Origin: Nitrospinae bacterium CG11_big_fil_rev_8_21_14_0_20_56_8
GTDB lineage: Bacteria; Nitrospinota; Nitrospinia; Nitrospinales; VA-1
Length of the DNA: 16,793 nucleotides
Assembly (NCBI GenBank): GCA_002796165.1
Contig: PCWF01000217.1
Coordinates: 1 to 16,793 of the forward strand
Reading direction: 5' to 3'
Numbering within the stretch: the stretch's first letter is position 1; each line of letters opens with the position of its first letter. A model generated the notes under the pieces. It saw nothing but the letters and a program-made list of their open reading frames with translations. It did no database searches and was not told the DNA's origin. The translations under genes and the position numbers were made by a program. Of this stretch, positions 1-6,492 are shown piece after piece.

Positions 1-11
1 TAGTTATTCAT
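1..11 (-). CDS. Possible 5' tip of a minus-strand gene leaving the window (very tentative)
   Basis: An ATG reading leftward at 11-9 is preceded on the minus strand by AAGGG about six bases upstream, a good Shine-Dalgarno spacing, and the frame is open to the window edge (Met-Asn-Asn). A second in-frame ATG lies at 47-45. Only three codons are visible, so no product can be named. It would be a co-directional gene downstream of the zinc-ribbon gene. The base after the last full codon is unknown, so the frame may stop at once. Confidence 0.2.
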
Positions 12-179
12 GATATCCCTTGTTCGCTCAAATCTCAAGTCTTTCATTTTGTTAGACGCTCTTAGTATCTCAGCGGGTAGGCGCATCGGCGGGCAGGGTT
101 ACCTTCAATACGAAAACCGGCCCCTGGCAATGCGGGACAGGCACGCCCCGGTAGACAAAAGGAGCCGTTTCGTTTCCGA

Positions 180-398
180 TCAAGATTCGTAAGGCTCGCC
201 GTCAGCAGGCGTTTCAGGGGAAAACGGCAATCCGCAGGCCTTGCATTTCCAAGTGGGATTCCCCTCGGACACCAGGCACCCGCCCAATTCGATCTCACCT
301 CGCAAAGCTTTATCGAGGGCTGGGGACTCAGGATAACCGTACAGGATCGGAATCAATTCTTCCGAACGGCATCGGGGACAAAAGAGTTTTTTGGCCAT
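180..398 (-). CDS. Small zinc-ribbon protein with two CxxC knuckles
   Basis: A 72-residue cytosolic protein. Cysteine pairs at residues 7/10 (CPRC) and 52/55 (CKAC) are spaced like a zinc ribbon, and a further cysteine at 41 follows GG. Between the knuckles lies an ILYGYP segment and a Gly-rich GEIELGGC segment, which together resemble a small conserved family of metal-binding proteins of unknown role. There is no membrane segment or signal peptide. The start ATG at 398 has only a weak upstream purine stretch (GGGAAG, more than ten bases away). It follows the cyclic-nucleotide-binding gene in the same direction, but about 280 bases and a candidate hairpin lie between them, so it is probably its own unit. 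Metal binding is inferred from the cysteine spacing; the cellular function is not known. Confidence 0.72.
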   Translation of the reverse strand: MAKKLFCPRCRSEELIPILYGYPESPALDKALRGEIELGGCLVSEGNPTWKCKACGLPFSPETPADGEPYES

Positions 399-681
399 GC
401 GTCCGTTGGATCTTCCCGATTGAGCGTGGTGGAATGGCAGGTCTTTCGTTTTGGAACGGATTATTTGCGGGAATCCCCGGGAATAAATGGGAACCCCGCA
501 GGATCTTAATAGCTGAGAAGAGAAGCGAGTCCTCCTGATAGAAATTCCCGCCGGGCATGGCCCCCGGCGGGAAAAAGGGTGGGCTTTTTTTGGCTCCGGG
601 TATTTTCAGACCTCCGCAGTTTCCCCTTTGCAGAACCCTGTTGCCCTCTCCAGTCGTCCCCGGCGATGGGATGAGTTTAAC
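399..681. other. Intergenic stretch between zinc-ribbon and cNMP-binding genes
   Basis: This 283-base stretch shows no convincing gene on either strand; the open frames in it have no recognisable composition or start signal. Its only clear structure is the GC-rich inverted repeat at 547-571, listed separately. It must also carry the promoter of the zinc-ribbon gene if that gene is transcribed independently, but I see no strong -35/-10 pair. Confidence 0.5.
547..571 (-). terminator. Candidate hairpin terminator downstream of the cNMP-binding gene
   Basis: A perfect 9-bp stem, CCCGCCGGG (547-555) with CCCGGCGGG (563-571), encloses a 7-base loop. On the minus strand it lies about 110 bases after the stop of the cyclic-nucleotide-binding gene. 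It is followed by AATTTC, a poor U-tract, and preceded by five Ts, so intrinsic termination would be weak. It could instead be a bidirectional or RNA-stabilising hairpin. Confidence 0.4.
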
Positions 682-1167
682 TCAGGCCTGGCCCCGGATG
701 TATTGCGAATTCATATTATCCAGCCGGTTAATAAGGACCTCGATAAACCGGGAACGGAACTTATTCTGAATTTCCGCCGTCAATTTGTTGAAGATTTTGC
801 CGTCCAACTTGAGGGCAATGGTAGGAGCGCCCGCAATGGCATTAGCCGTTCGGGCGGCCTGGGTGATAAACGCGATCTCGCCGAAAATCTCCCCTGGCTT
901 CACCTTGGCCAGCACCACTTTGGGACGTTCGTTTTTGGTGATGTGAATCAATCCCTTGATCAGGATGTAAAGAGAAGGATCGAAATCGCCCTGATGGACA
1001 ATGCTTTCTCCCACCTTGTAAGAGTAAATATGGTTGGAGAGCTTGGACAAAACTTCCTTCTCTTCATCGGTAAAAATAGAGAAGAAGGAAAGTTTGCTCA
1101 AGAGTCCCATAATTCCTTCGGTTCCACTTGTCTGTTCTTTATCGGACATTACCGTGTCGCCAGACAT
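682..1167 (-). CDS. Stand-alone cyclic nucleotide-binding domain protein (Crp-like sensor domain, no HTH)
   Basis: A 161-residue soluble protein consisting almost wholly of one cNMP-binding beta-roll (about residues 25-145). The roll is recognisable by FFSIFTDEE at its entry, YKVGESIVHQGD, LYILIKG, and a phosphate-binding cassette PGEIFGEIAF...RTANA around residues 91-110 with Arg106. Unlike Crp/Fnr regulators it ends soon after the C helix and has no DNA-binding helix-turn-helix, so it should act through a partner protein. The ligand (cAMP, cGMP or neither) cannot be read from sequence. The start ATG at 1167 has AGGCGAAGG just upstream; a second in-frame ATG lies at 1149. A TTGACA-type promoter sits 70-95 bases upstream, so it is likely transcribed separately from the HD-GYP and kinase genes above it, although it shares their direction and signalling theme. 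Confidence 0.85.
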   Translation of the reverse strand: MSGDTVMSDKEQTSGTEGIMGLLSKLSFFSIFTDEEKEVLSKLSNHIYSYKVGESIVHQGDFDPSLYILIKGLIHITKNERPKVVLAKVKPGEIFGEIAFITQAARTANAIAGAPTIALKLDGKIFNKLTAEIQNKFRSRFIEVLINRLDNMNSQYIRGQA

Positions 1168-1233
1168 TACCTTCGCCTATCGGAATCATTCACGCTCTCC
1201 CAAGGACCGGACTAAACGCAACCTTCCCGATTC

Positions 1234-1262
1234 AATGTATCCTCCCTTATTTGTTTTGTCAA
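1234..1262 (-). promoter_or_regulatory. Sigma70-type promoter for the cNMP-binding gene
   Basis: On the minus strand a consensus -35 TTGACA (1262-1257) is separated by exactly 17 bases from TACATT (1239-1234), a 4/6 match to the -10. Predicted transcription would begin near 1227, giving a leader of about 60 bases before the ATG at 1167. It lies in the 250-base gap after the HD-GYP gene. Confidence 0.55.
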
Positions 1263-1417
1263 TTCAACGGATTAGGGCTCTATTTTCAAGGAAAAACCTG
1301 AAAATTCGATGCGGACCCCGCGCAGAGCCGGAAGGAAAAGTCTGAAGAAGGGAAATCCGGGGAAGTAAATCGTCTTGCCGGAACCGGCGGCAGAGGGGGA
1401 TGAGAAGCGCCTGGCCG

Positions 1418-2533
1418 TTATATTTCCGAAACCATCTTTTGCATCAGAGTTTGAAGAAAGGGTTCCTCCCTTGCGTCGGAGGCAAACTCCTCCCGAATTT
1501 CGAGGATCCTGTGCAAAACCCTCTTGAACACCGATACAACGCGGGGATCGAAGTGAATCCCCTCCAGCCGTTCAATTTCCAACAGGGAAGAATCGACGGG
1601 GAACGATTTCTTGTAGGGCCGCTGGGAAGTCAGCGCATCGAAGACGTCGCATAGGGCGACAATCCGCGCCTCGAGCGGAATTTGATCGCCCTTCAGGCCC
1701 AGAGGATAACCCGAGCCGTCCCACTTCTCGTGGTGGTGAAGGGCAATGCGCCGGGCCATCTGCATCAGTTCATTCTGGCTCCCATCCAGAATTTCGGCGC
1801 CCATCGTGGTATGCGTTTTCATAATTTCCCATTCTTTGGGAGAGAGTTTTCCATTCTTCAAAAGAATACCGTCGGGAATTCCGATTTTGCCGATATCGTG
1901 CATCGGGCTCGCATGGAGGATGAGGTTGGACAAATTTGAGTCCAAACCCATGGCTTGCGCCACCAGGCAGGAATAGCGGCTCATGCGAACGACGTGGTTT
2001 CCCGTTTCGTTATCCCGGTATTCTCCGGCCCGCGCCAGCCGATGGATTACTTCATAGCGCGTGTCCTCCAGTTCGCGGGTGCGCTCTTGAACGCGGGTTT
2101 CAAGAATCCTGTTTTGATTTTGGATCTGGTTGTGAAGCAACCGAACTTCAAGAATATTTCGAATACGGCTGAACACCTCCAGAAGATCGAACGGTTTGCC
2201 CAGCAGGTCTTTCGCTCCCGCGTCCAGGGCGCGCATGCGGGACGTGTAATCGGTCTGGGCGGTTAGAACCAGGATGGGGACATAGGAATTCTTCTCGATT
2301 CTCCTCAATTCGGCCATGACCTGGAAACCATCCATCCTGGGCATCCGGAGGTCCAGCAAAACGAGGTCGGGCCGGCATTCAACGTAAATCTTGCAGGCCC
2401 GGAGGGGATCGGTTGTGGATCTTACCGAGGTATACCCCTTGTGCTTCAAGGCTTCTTCGAGAAGCAGGACATTCGCCTTTTCATCATCCACAATCAACAA
2501 CCTGGAATGTAAAATTTCCTCCTCATCGATCAT
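1418..2533 (-). CDS. Response regulator with HD-GYP domain (predicted cyclic-di-GMP phosphodiesterase, RpfG type)
   Basis: A 371-residue cytosolic protein. Residues 10-130 are a receiver domain with acidic pocket DD (16-17), phospho-acceptor Asp61 in LLDLRMP, Thr91 and Lys113 (GKP). A short coiled linker (about 135-165) leads to an HD-GYP domain (165-345) with the full signature: NETGNHVVR with His180, HDIGKIGIPD with His212-Asp213, KTHT with His241, HHHEKWDGSGYP (266-277), LCDVFDAL with Asp296, and HFDP. All expected metal ligands appear present, so it should hydrolyse cyclic-di-GMP when phosphorylated. The ATG at 2533 has GGAGGG about eight bases upstream and lies inside the end of the histidine kinase gene (11-base overlap), implying translational coupling and a cognate kinase-regulator pair. 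Confidence 0.93.
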   Translation of the reverse strand: MIDEEEILHSRLLIVDDEKANVLLLEEALKHKGYTSVRSTTDPLRACKIYVECRPDLVLLDLRMPRMDGFQVMAELRRIEKNSYVPILVLTAQTDYTSRMRALDAGAKDLLGKPFDLLEVFSRIRNILEVRLLHNQIQNQNRILETRVQERTRELEDTRYEVIHRLARAGEYRDNETGNHVVRMSRYSCLVAQAMGLDSNLSNLILHASPMHDIGKIGIPDGILLKNGKLSPKEWEIMKTHTTMGAEILDGSQNELMQMARRIALHHHEKWDGSGYPLGLKGDQIPLEARIVALCDVFDALTSQRPYKKSFPVDSSLLEIERLEGIHFDPRVVSVFKRVLHRILEIREEFASDAREEPFLQTLMQKMVSEI

Positions 2534-3821
2534 GGCACTGGCCCTCCGGCATCACACGTCCGTACAAATATTTGTCAACCGAGTTCAGGAAAGAAGCCAC
2601 ATCGATGGGTTTCACGATATATCCCTCAAATCCCTTTGCCAGCGCCAGGTCGATATCCTTCTTCATCCCGTTTGCGCTGAGGGCAATGACCGGAATGTCG
2701 CACGTTTCGTGCGACGATTTGAGGTGTTTGAGCGCCGTCATCCCGTCCATTCCCGGAAGATTCAAATCCATCAAAATCAAATCGGGGCGATGCCCGCGGG
2801 CGAGGTCCAGTCCCACGTTGGCCTGGGGGGCACAGAGCAGTTGCGTATGGGGGCGAAGCCGGAACAGCTCCTTGACCAGGTCCATATTCGCCCGATTGTC
2901 TTCGACGTAAAGCACCTTTCTATTGGACACACCCGTTTCAACTCCCGCAACCGTCAAGCCCTGCTCCTGAATGGTATCCCTGGGATTGCGGATCTCGATT
3001 CCCCGGGGAAGGACAACCGAAAAACAGCTTCCTTCGCCCAATCGGCTGGTCACCGACAGGGTTCCCCCCATCAGCTCCACCAGGCCTTTGGAAATGGGCA
3101 ACCCGATCCCCGTGCCCTCAATTCCATTGACATCGGCATTTAACCGGTTGAAGGGTTCAAACAAATCCCTCAGCCGGTCGTCGGGGATTCCCTGCCCCTG
3201 ATCCGCAACGGAAATTTCCAGCCGATCCCTTTCAACATATCGGGCATGCAGGGTAACCGTTCCCTCCGCACAATTGAATTTGATGGCGTTGGATAACAGG
3301 TTCAACAGGACTTGTTTCAGCCGCGTAAAGTCGGCCCTGACGTAATAGGTTTCCGCCCGGTCAAGGCGATTGCAGATTCGAATCTTCTGTTTTTGGGCGA
3401 GAGGAAGAACAAGCGATAAGACCTCCTCCACCAGGCCATTGAGTTCCCCATCCTCGATCGAGAGAGAAATTTTCCCCGACTCCACGCGGGCGAGATCCAG
3501 CAGTTCATTGATCATGTCCATCAAGTGACTTCCCGCCCGGAGGATTTGATTGACATGATTTTCCTGGCTCGGGGCCAGGCCGTGGCGCTTATCCATGGCG
3601 ATCAATTGGGAAAAACCCAGTATGGCGTTCAACGGCGTCCTCAGTTCATGACTGATACGAGACAGGAAATCCGATTTGGATCGATTGGCACGTTCGGAAT
3701 CATCCCTGGCCTGAATCAAATGCCGTTCAATCAGTTTTCGCTCCGCTATTTCTTTCTCCAGTTTTTCATTCACCCTGCGCAAATCAAATATCGTCGGATT
3801 TGGGTTCAGCCGCTCAGCCAT
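2523..3821 (-). CDS. Cytosolic hybrid histidine kinase with C-terminal receiver domain
   Basis: 432 residues with no membrane segment. A coiled coil at 15-48 is followed by a HisKA dimerisation domain with phospho-acceptor His58 (ISHELRTPLN), then an HATPase_c domain with N-box LLNLLSNAIKF (172-182), G1 DQGQGIPD (207-214), F-box FEPFNRL and G2 GTGIGLPI (236-243). The receiver spans about 301-420 with acidic residues 307-308, Asp352 (LILMDLNLPGMDG) and Lys404. No PAS, GAF or other sensor domain precedes the kinase core, so the input is likely a partner protein or protein contacts through the coiled coil. It overlaps the downstream HD-GYP response regulator, its most likely phosphorylation target. 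The start ATG at 3821 has GGTGG about seven bases upstream. Whether the internal receiver is an intermediate in a phosphorelay or a competing sink cannot be seen; no Hpt domain is encoded nearby. Confidence 0.93.
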   Translation of the reverse strand: MAERLNPNPTIFDLRRVNEKLEKEIAERKLIERHLIQARDDSERANRSKSDFLSRISHELRTPLNAILGFSQLIAMDKRHGLAPSQENHVNQILRAGSHLMDMINELLDLARVESGKISLSIEDGELNGLVEEVLSLVLPLAQKQKIRICNRLDRAETYYVRADFTRLKQVLLNLLSNAIKFNCAEGTVTLHARYVERDRLEISVADQGQGIPDDRLRDLFEPFNRLNADVNGIEGTGIGLPISKGLVELMGGTLSVTSRLGEGSCFSVVLPRGIEIRNPRDTIQEQGLTVAGVETGVSNRKVLYVEDNRANMDLVKELFRLRPHTQLLCAPQANVGLDLARGHRPDLILMDLNLPGMDGMTALKHLKSSHETCDIPVIALSANGMKKDIDLALAKGFEGYIVKPIDVASFLNSVDKYLYGRVMPEGQCHDR

Positions 3822-4044
3822 ACCGTCACCACCCTGGAAAGAAGGTCAATCAACAACCCGGCACCTCGGTCCTCCTCCGGATTTCTTCTCACGAATACCC
3901 CTAATTTAGGCGCTGTTTATTTTCCCGGAATTAAAATCGAATTTGAATCGTGTTGGAAACCGTTTCATCCACCGGGTCGAGAAGGGAGTCGAAGGAGCCT
4001 TTCAAACGCGCAATAAAAACTGGTGAAAAATTCTTTGACGACCT

Positions 4045-4061
4045 TATATTGAAGGTAGAAA
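4045..4061 (+). promoter_or_regulatory. Possible promoter of the GYD gene (weak)
   Basis: TATATT at 4045-4050 could serve as a -10 but has no good -35 17 bases upstream. Alternatively TTGACG at 4035-4040 could pair with TAGAAA at 4056-4061 across a short 15-base spacer. Either would start transcription just before the ribosome-binding site AAAGGAG near 4079. The divergent kinase promoter must lie in the same 269-base gap but is not clear. Confidence 0.22.
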
Positions 4062-4090
4062 CAAAAACCGGATTCCGGAAAGGAGCCTCT

Positions 4091-4384
4091 ATGTCTACCT
4101 ATCTCATCATGGGGAAATTTACCGAACAGGGGATCAAAAACGTCAAGGAAACAACGAAGCGTGCCGAACGCTTCAAAGAAATCGCTCAGGAATGCGGGGT
4201 AACGGTTACCAACATCATGTGGCTGATGGGGGAATACGACGTGATCAACATTGTGGAAGCCAAAGACGACGCCTCTTTGGCGGCATTGCTTCTCAGGGTG
4301 GGAGCCTGGGGCAACGTCAAGACCACCACGTACCGGGCCTTCTCGCGCGAGGAAATGAACGGGATCCTCAACAAGATGGAGTGA
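4091..4384 (+). CDS. GYD-domain protein
   Basis: A 97-residue soluble protein of the GYD family (alpha-beta ferredoxin-like barrel proteins of unknown biochemical role). It opens with MSTYLIMGKFTEQGIKNVK, has the family pattern TERAxxF-like helix (TTKRAERFKEIAQECG), and carries the eponymous motif as GEYDVINIVEA at about residues 49-59, with Glu in place of the second Gly/Asp position. The ATG at 4091 is chosen because AAAGGAGCC lies directly upstream at good spacing and the family start is here. The frame is open further upstream to 3950, but that extension is not protein-like and lacks a ribosome site. It is monocistronic, divergent from the kinase gene and convergent with the Lgt-like gene, with 30 bases between stops. 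Confidence 0.88.
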   Translation: MSTYLIMGKFTEQGIKNVKETTKRAERFKEIAQECGVTVTNIMWLMGEYDVINIVEAKDDASLAALLLRVGAWGNVKTTTYRAFSREEMNGILNKME

Positions 4385-4414
4385 AACGCGGCGGGCAGGA
4401 CCATGCTTCCATCA

Positions 4415-5467
4415 TCAAATCCCTTCCCGACGCACAAACAGGGAGATGCTGGAGCCGGTGACCCGGCTTCGGCCCATGTAGAGAAATACAATCAACCAGA
4501 GAATTTCCAGCAGGAGGATCCCGCCGGGATTCCAGAACGAATTCAATCCCCTCAAAAGATCCACCGCCACGAGAGGAGGGGGCGCGGACAGGGCAAAGAG
4601 GCCTCCAGCATAAACCATCGCACACAAGCTGGACCATTGGTAGGCGCTCCACCGGCCCCCGCCCCGTTCATCGCACCGGAAATATTCGGACGCCATGCGC
4701 CACCCCTGCGAGACCCAAATTGTCGTCCAGAACGCCGCCGGAATATTCCCCGACAGCAGAAAGAACATCCCCGCCATTCCCGAACTCACCAGAACCATGG
4801 CGGTGACCGCCTGAATGGGAAAAATCGGCACCCCTTCCCATCCCTCGGCATAAACGATTTTCTTTATCTTTCCAAAATACACGAAGCTCGCCCGGGCGAA
4901 CGGTTTCTGAAGCATCGCGGGGAGCCGGTGCAGGGGTTTCCCATAGCAACATCCGAAACTGATGCAGGCCAGCCGCCCCAGTCCCTCGCCAAAACAATAG
5001 CAGGTACTCATCACCGCAAGCACCGGGATCAACTCCAAGCCGGGTGCGAACAAATCGTTATCGATCGATTTCAATCCCCATAGCCCGGCAGGAGCCAACA
5101 GCAGTCCGGTAAAATAAGCCCCCGCGGTGGTGAAGGTGTTGGGCTTTCCTTCCACCCACCGCGCGATCCACCGGGCGCTCGGAAGGGCGGGAACCATCAC
5201 GATCGTCAGGAACAGGAGGCTGATGTCATTGGGAATCCCCATGCCCGCCATCAAAAGAAAATACAGCGCGGAAGCAAACACCACCGCATTGGCGATCAAC
5301 AAGCCGTAGCCGGTGATATTCAACCCTTCCCACAAATCCCCGCTTGTCTTTTTAAAAGGAATGGCCGCCAATATTTGCCCCTTCTCGCCGGGAAGCGCCC
5401 CAAATCCCCATGCCAGGTATCCCGTGAGCACCGCGCCCAAAACCCAAAGAAAGACAGACTCGGTCAC
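4415..5467 (-). CDS. Lgt-like polytopic membrane protein (prolipoprotein diacylglyceryl transferase family)
   Basis: A 350-residue integral membrane protein with about seven to eight hydrophobic segments. The Lgt-family core is visible at residues 160-177 as GEGLGRLACISFGCCYG, the counterpart of the Lgt signature around the conserved GR. FPIQ (216-219) and WRMASEYFRCDERGG (256-270) match the later PxQ and Arg-rich segments of Lgt. The conserved HGG segment of canonical Lgt appears to be replaced by TTAGAYFTG near 113-121, so the usual catalytic histidine is not evident, and the GCC cysteines are a feature of Lgt paralogues rather than the housekeeping enzyme. The GTG start at 5467 is chosen because GGGGAGGAACC precedes it and it overlaps the stop of the upstream decarboxylase (GTGA). 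An ATG farther upstream at 5611 would add an unlikely Pro/Arg-rich tail. Transfer of a lipid-derived group is an inference from family and neighbours. Confidence 0.78.
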   Translation of the reverse strand: MTESVFLWVLGAVLTGYLAWGFGALPGEKGQILAAIPFKKTSGDLWEGLNITGYGLLIANAVVFASALYFLLMAGMGIPNDISLLFLTIVMVPALPSARWIARWVEGKPNTFTTAGAYFTGLLLAPAGLWGLKSIDNDLFAPGLELIPVLAVMSTCYCFGEGLGRLACISFGCCYGKPLHRLPAMLQKPFARASFVYFGKIKKIVYAEGWEGVPIFPIQAVTAMVLVSSGMAGMFFLLSGNIPAAFWTTIWVSQGWRMASEYFRCDERGGGRWSAYQWSSLCAMVYAGGLFALSAPPPLVAVDLLRGLNSFWNPGGILLLEILWLIVFLYMGRSRVTGSSISLFVRREGI

Positions 5468-6492
5468 CGTTTCGGTTCCTCCCCGTTGTGCAACCGCCGG
5501 GCGATCGGCGATCGAAGGTGGACGTTGGTCTCTACCAGGGGTTTCCCGAAACTCAACGAGTACCGGCTCTGGGCCGTGGGATGGTGCATGTTGCGGAGCA
5601 GATGGGGACAAAACCCGATGCGGTTTTTTTCAAAAAACAGGACCACCGTACTGCTTCCGGGACGGAACAGGCTCTTGGGCTGTCCCCTCTGCATGAATAA
5701 TCCGGGCTCCATGAGGCGCGGATCGTCATACCGGAACGAACTGTAGCATTGAAGGATATCGCCGATCATCAAGGCCACCACTTCCACCATCGCCACGCGG
5801 CCCACACCCGTTCCGCCGGGGACATCGGTGTCGATGATAGTGACCATCCTTTTATTCTTTGAAAAAGGGGTAGCGACGGTAACCACCGCTCCCGGATTGC
5901 AGGAATGAAATCCGCCATCGATTGCGTAAAAATCGGCCACGTTGCCGGACACGGGAGAATGATTGTAGTGATACTTGTCGGGCGTCAGGCGGAAAATAGC
6001 GAAGTCTCCATTCCGAAAGATATTCAGCCATATCGTTTTATCCCTCCCTAAAAGTTCCTCATCATCAAAAAACTTGTCCTTCAACCACATCCCAGACGTC
6101 TCTCCCAGCGACCCGAAAACCACCCGGGAATCTGCGGGAGAAACCACCACATCGCATTCGGCGGGCAGGGGCCGCGTATCCCAGTACCGTATCTTGCGCT
6201 CGAAAATCTTCCGGGGCGTGTCCAGGGTTTCGGGAGGATCCACACATTCATCCAGATCGATCCCCCACTTCTCCATAAACCGGAGATTGCCGGTCAACCT
6301 CGCCCCCAGACGAGACTGGTAATTGATGAATCCCAGGAGTCCGGACATGCGGGACCCGATCAGGGCATTGAACAGCACGGGAGCCCGTTCCCGGACGGTG
6401 GAATAAATCCAGCTCACGATCGGATCCCCGTACAACGGCTCGGTGATCACCCGGCCGGTCCTTCCGTCAATAAACTGGTGCGGTTTCTTCAT
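5464..6492 (-). CDS. Phosphatidylserine decarboxylase-family protein (pyruvoyl enzyme)
   Basis: 342 residues from the preferred ATG. Core motifs of self-cleaving phosphatidylserine decarboxylase are present: SPADSRV with Asp121, DKYHYNHSPVSG with His175 and His178, a hydrophobic VAMVEVVALMIGDI segment, and the processing site PGSSTVVLFFE with Ser280-Ser281-Thr282. Cleavage before Ser281 would leave an N-terminal pyruvoyl group on a short alpha chain of about 60 residues. The N-terminal 100 residues are less typical. The ATG at 6492 has CAGGG eight bases upstream; the GTG at 6516 has no such site. It overlaps the upstream 816-residue gene by 26 bases and shares GTGA with the downstream Lgt-like gene, so the three are coupled. 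The product would normally convert phosphatidylserine to phosphatidylethanolamine at the membrane. No phosphatidylserine synthase is in the window, so a different serine-headed substrate is possible. Confidence 0.88.
   Translation of the reverse strand: MKKPHQFIDGRTGRVITEPLYGDPIVSWIYSTVRERAPVLFNALIGSRMSGLLGFINYQSRLGARLTGNLRFMEKWGIDLDECVDPPETLDTPRKIFERKIRYWDTRPLPAECDVVVSPADSRVVFGSLGETSGMWLKDKFFDDEELLGRDKTIWLNIFRNGDFAIFRLTPDKYHYNHSPVSGNVADFYAIDGGFHSCNPGAVVTVATPFSKNKRMVTIIDTDVPGGTGVGRVAMVEVVALMIGDILQCYSSFRYDDPRLMEPGLFMQRGQPKSLFRPGSSTVVLFFEKNRIGFCPHLLRNMHHPTAQSRYSLSFGKPLVETNVHLRSPIARRLHNGEEPKR

Noticed and set aside
628..1215. 195-codon plus-strand frame opposite the cNMP-binding gene
   Set aside because: Antisense to a clear cNMP-binding domain; no recognisable domain of its own.
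1375..1395. GCCGG-rich palindrome after the HD-GYP stop as a terminator
   Set aside because: The perfect stem has only a 2-base loop, the alternative stem is 5 bp, and no T-tract follows on the minus strand.
2391..3143. 250-codon plus-strand frame opposite the kinase and HD-GYP genes
   Set aside because: It is an antisense shadow of two well-supported proteins and has no protein-like motifs.
3950..4090. 47-codon extension of the GYD protein
   Set aside because: No ribosome-binding site, atypical composition, and the family start coincides with ATG 4091 behind AAAGGAG.
5468..5611. 48-codon N-terminal extension of the Lgt-like protein
   Set aside because: It lies wholly inside the decarboxylase gene in another frame and is Pro/Arg-rich; the GTG at 5467 has a strong ribosome site and GTGA overlap.
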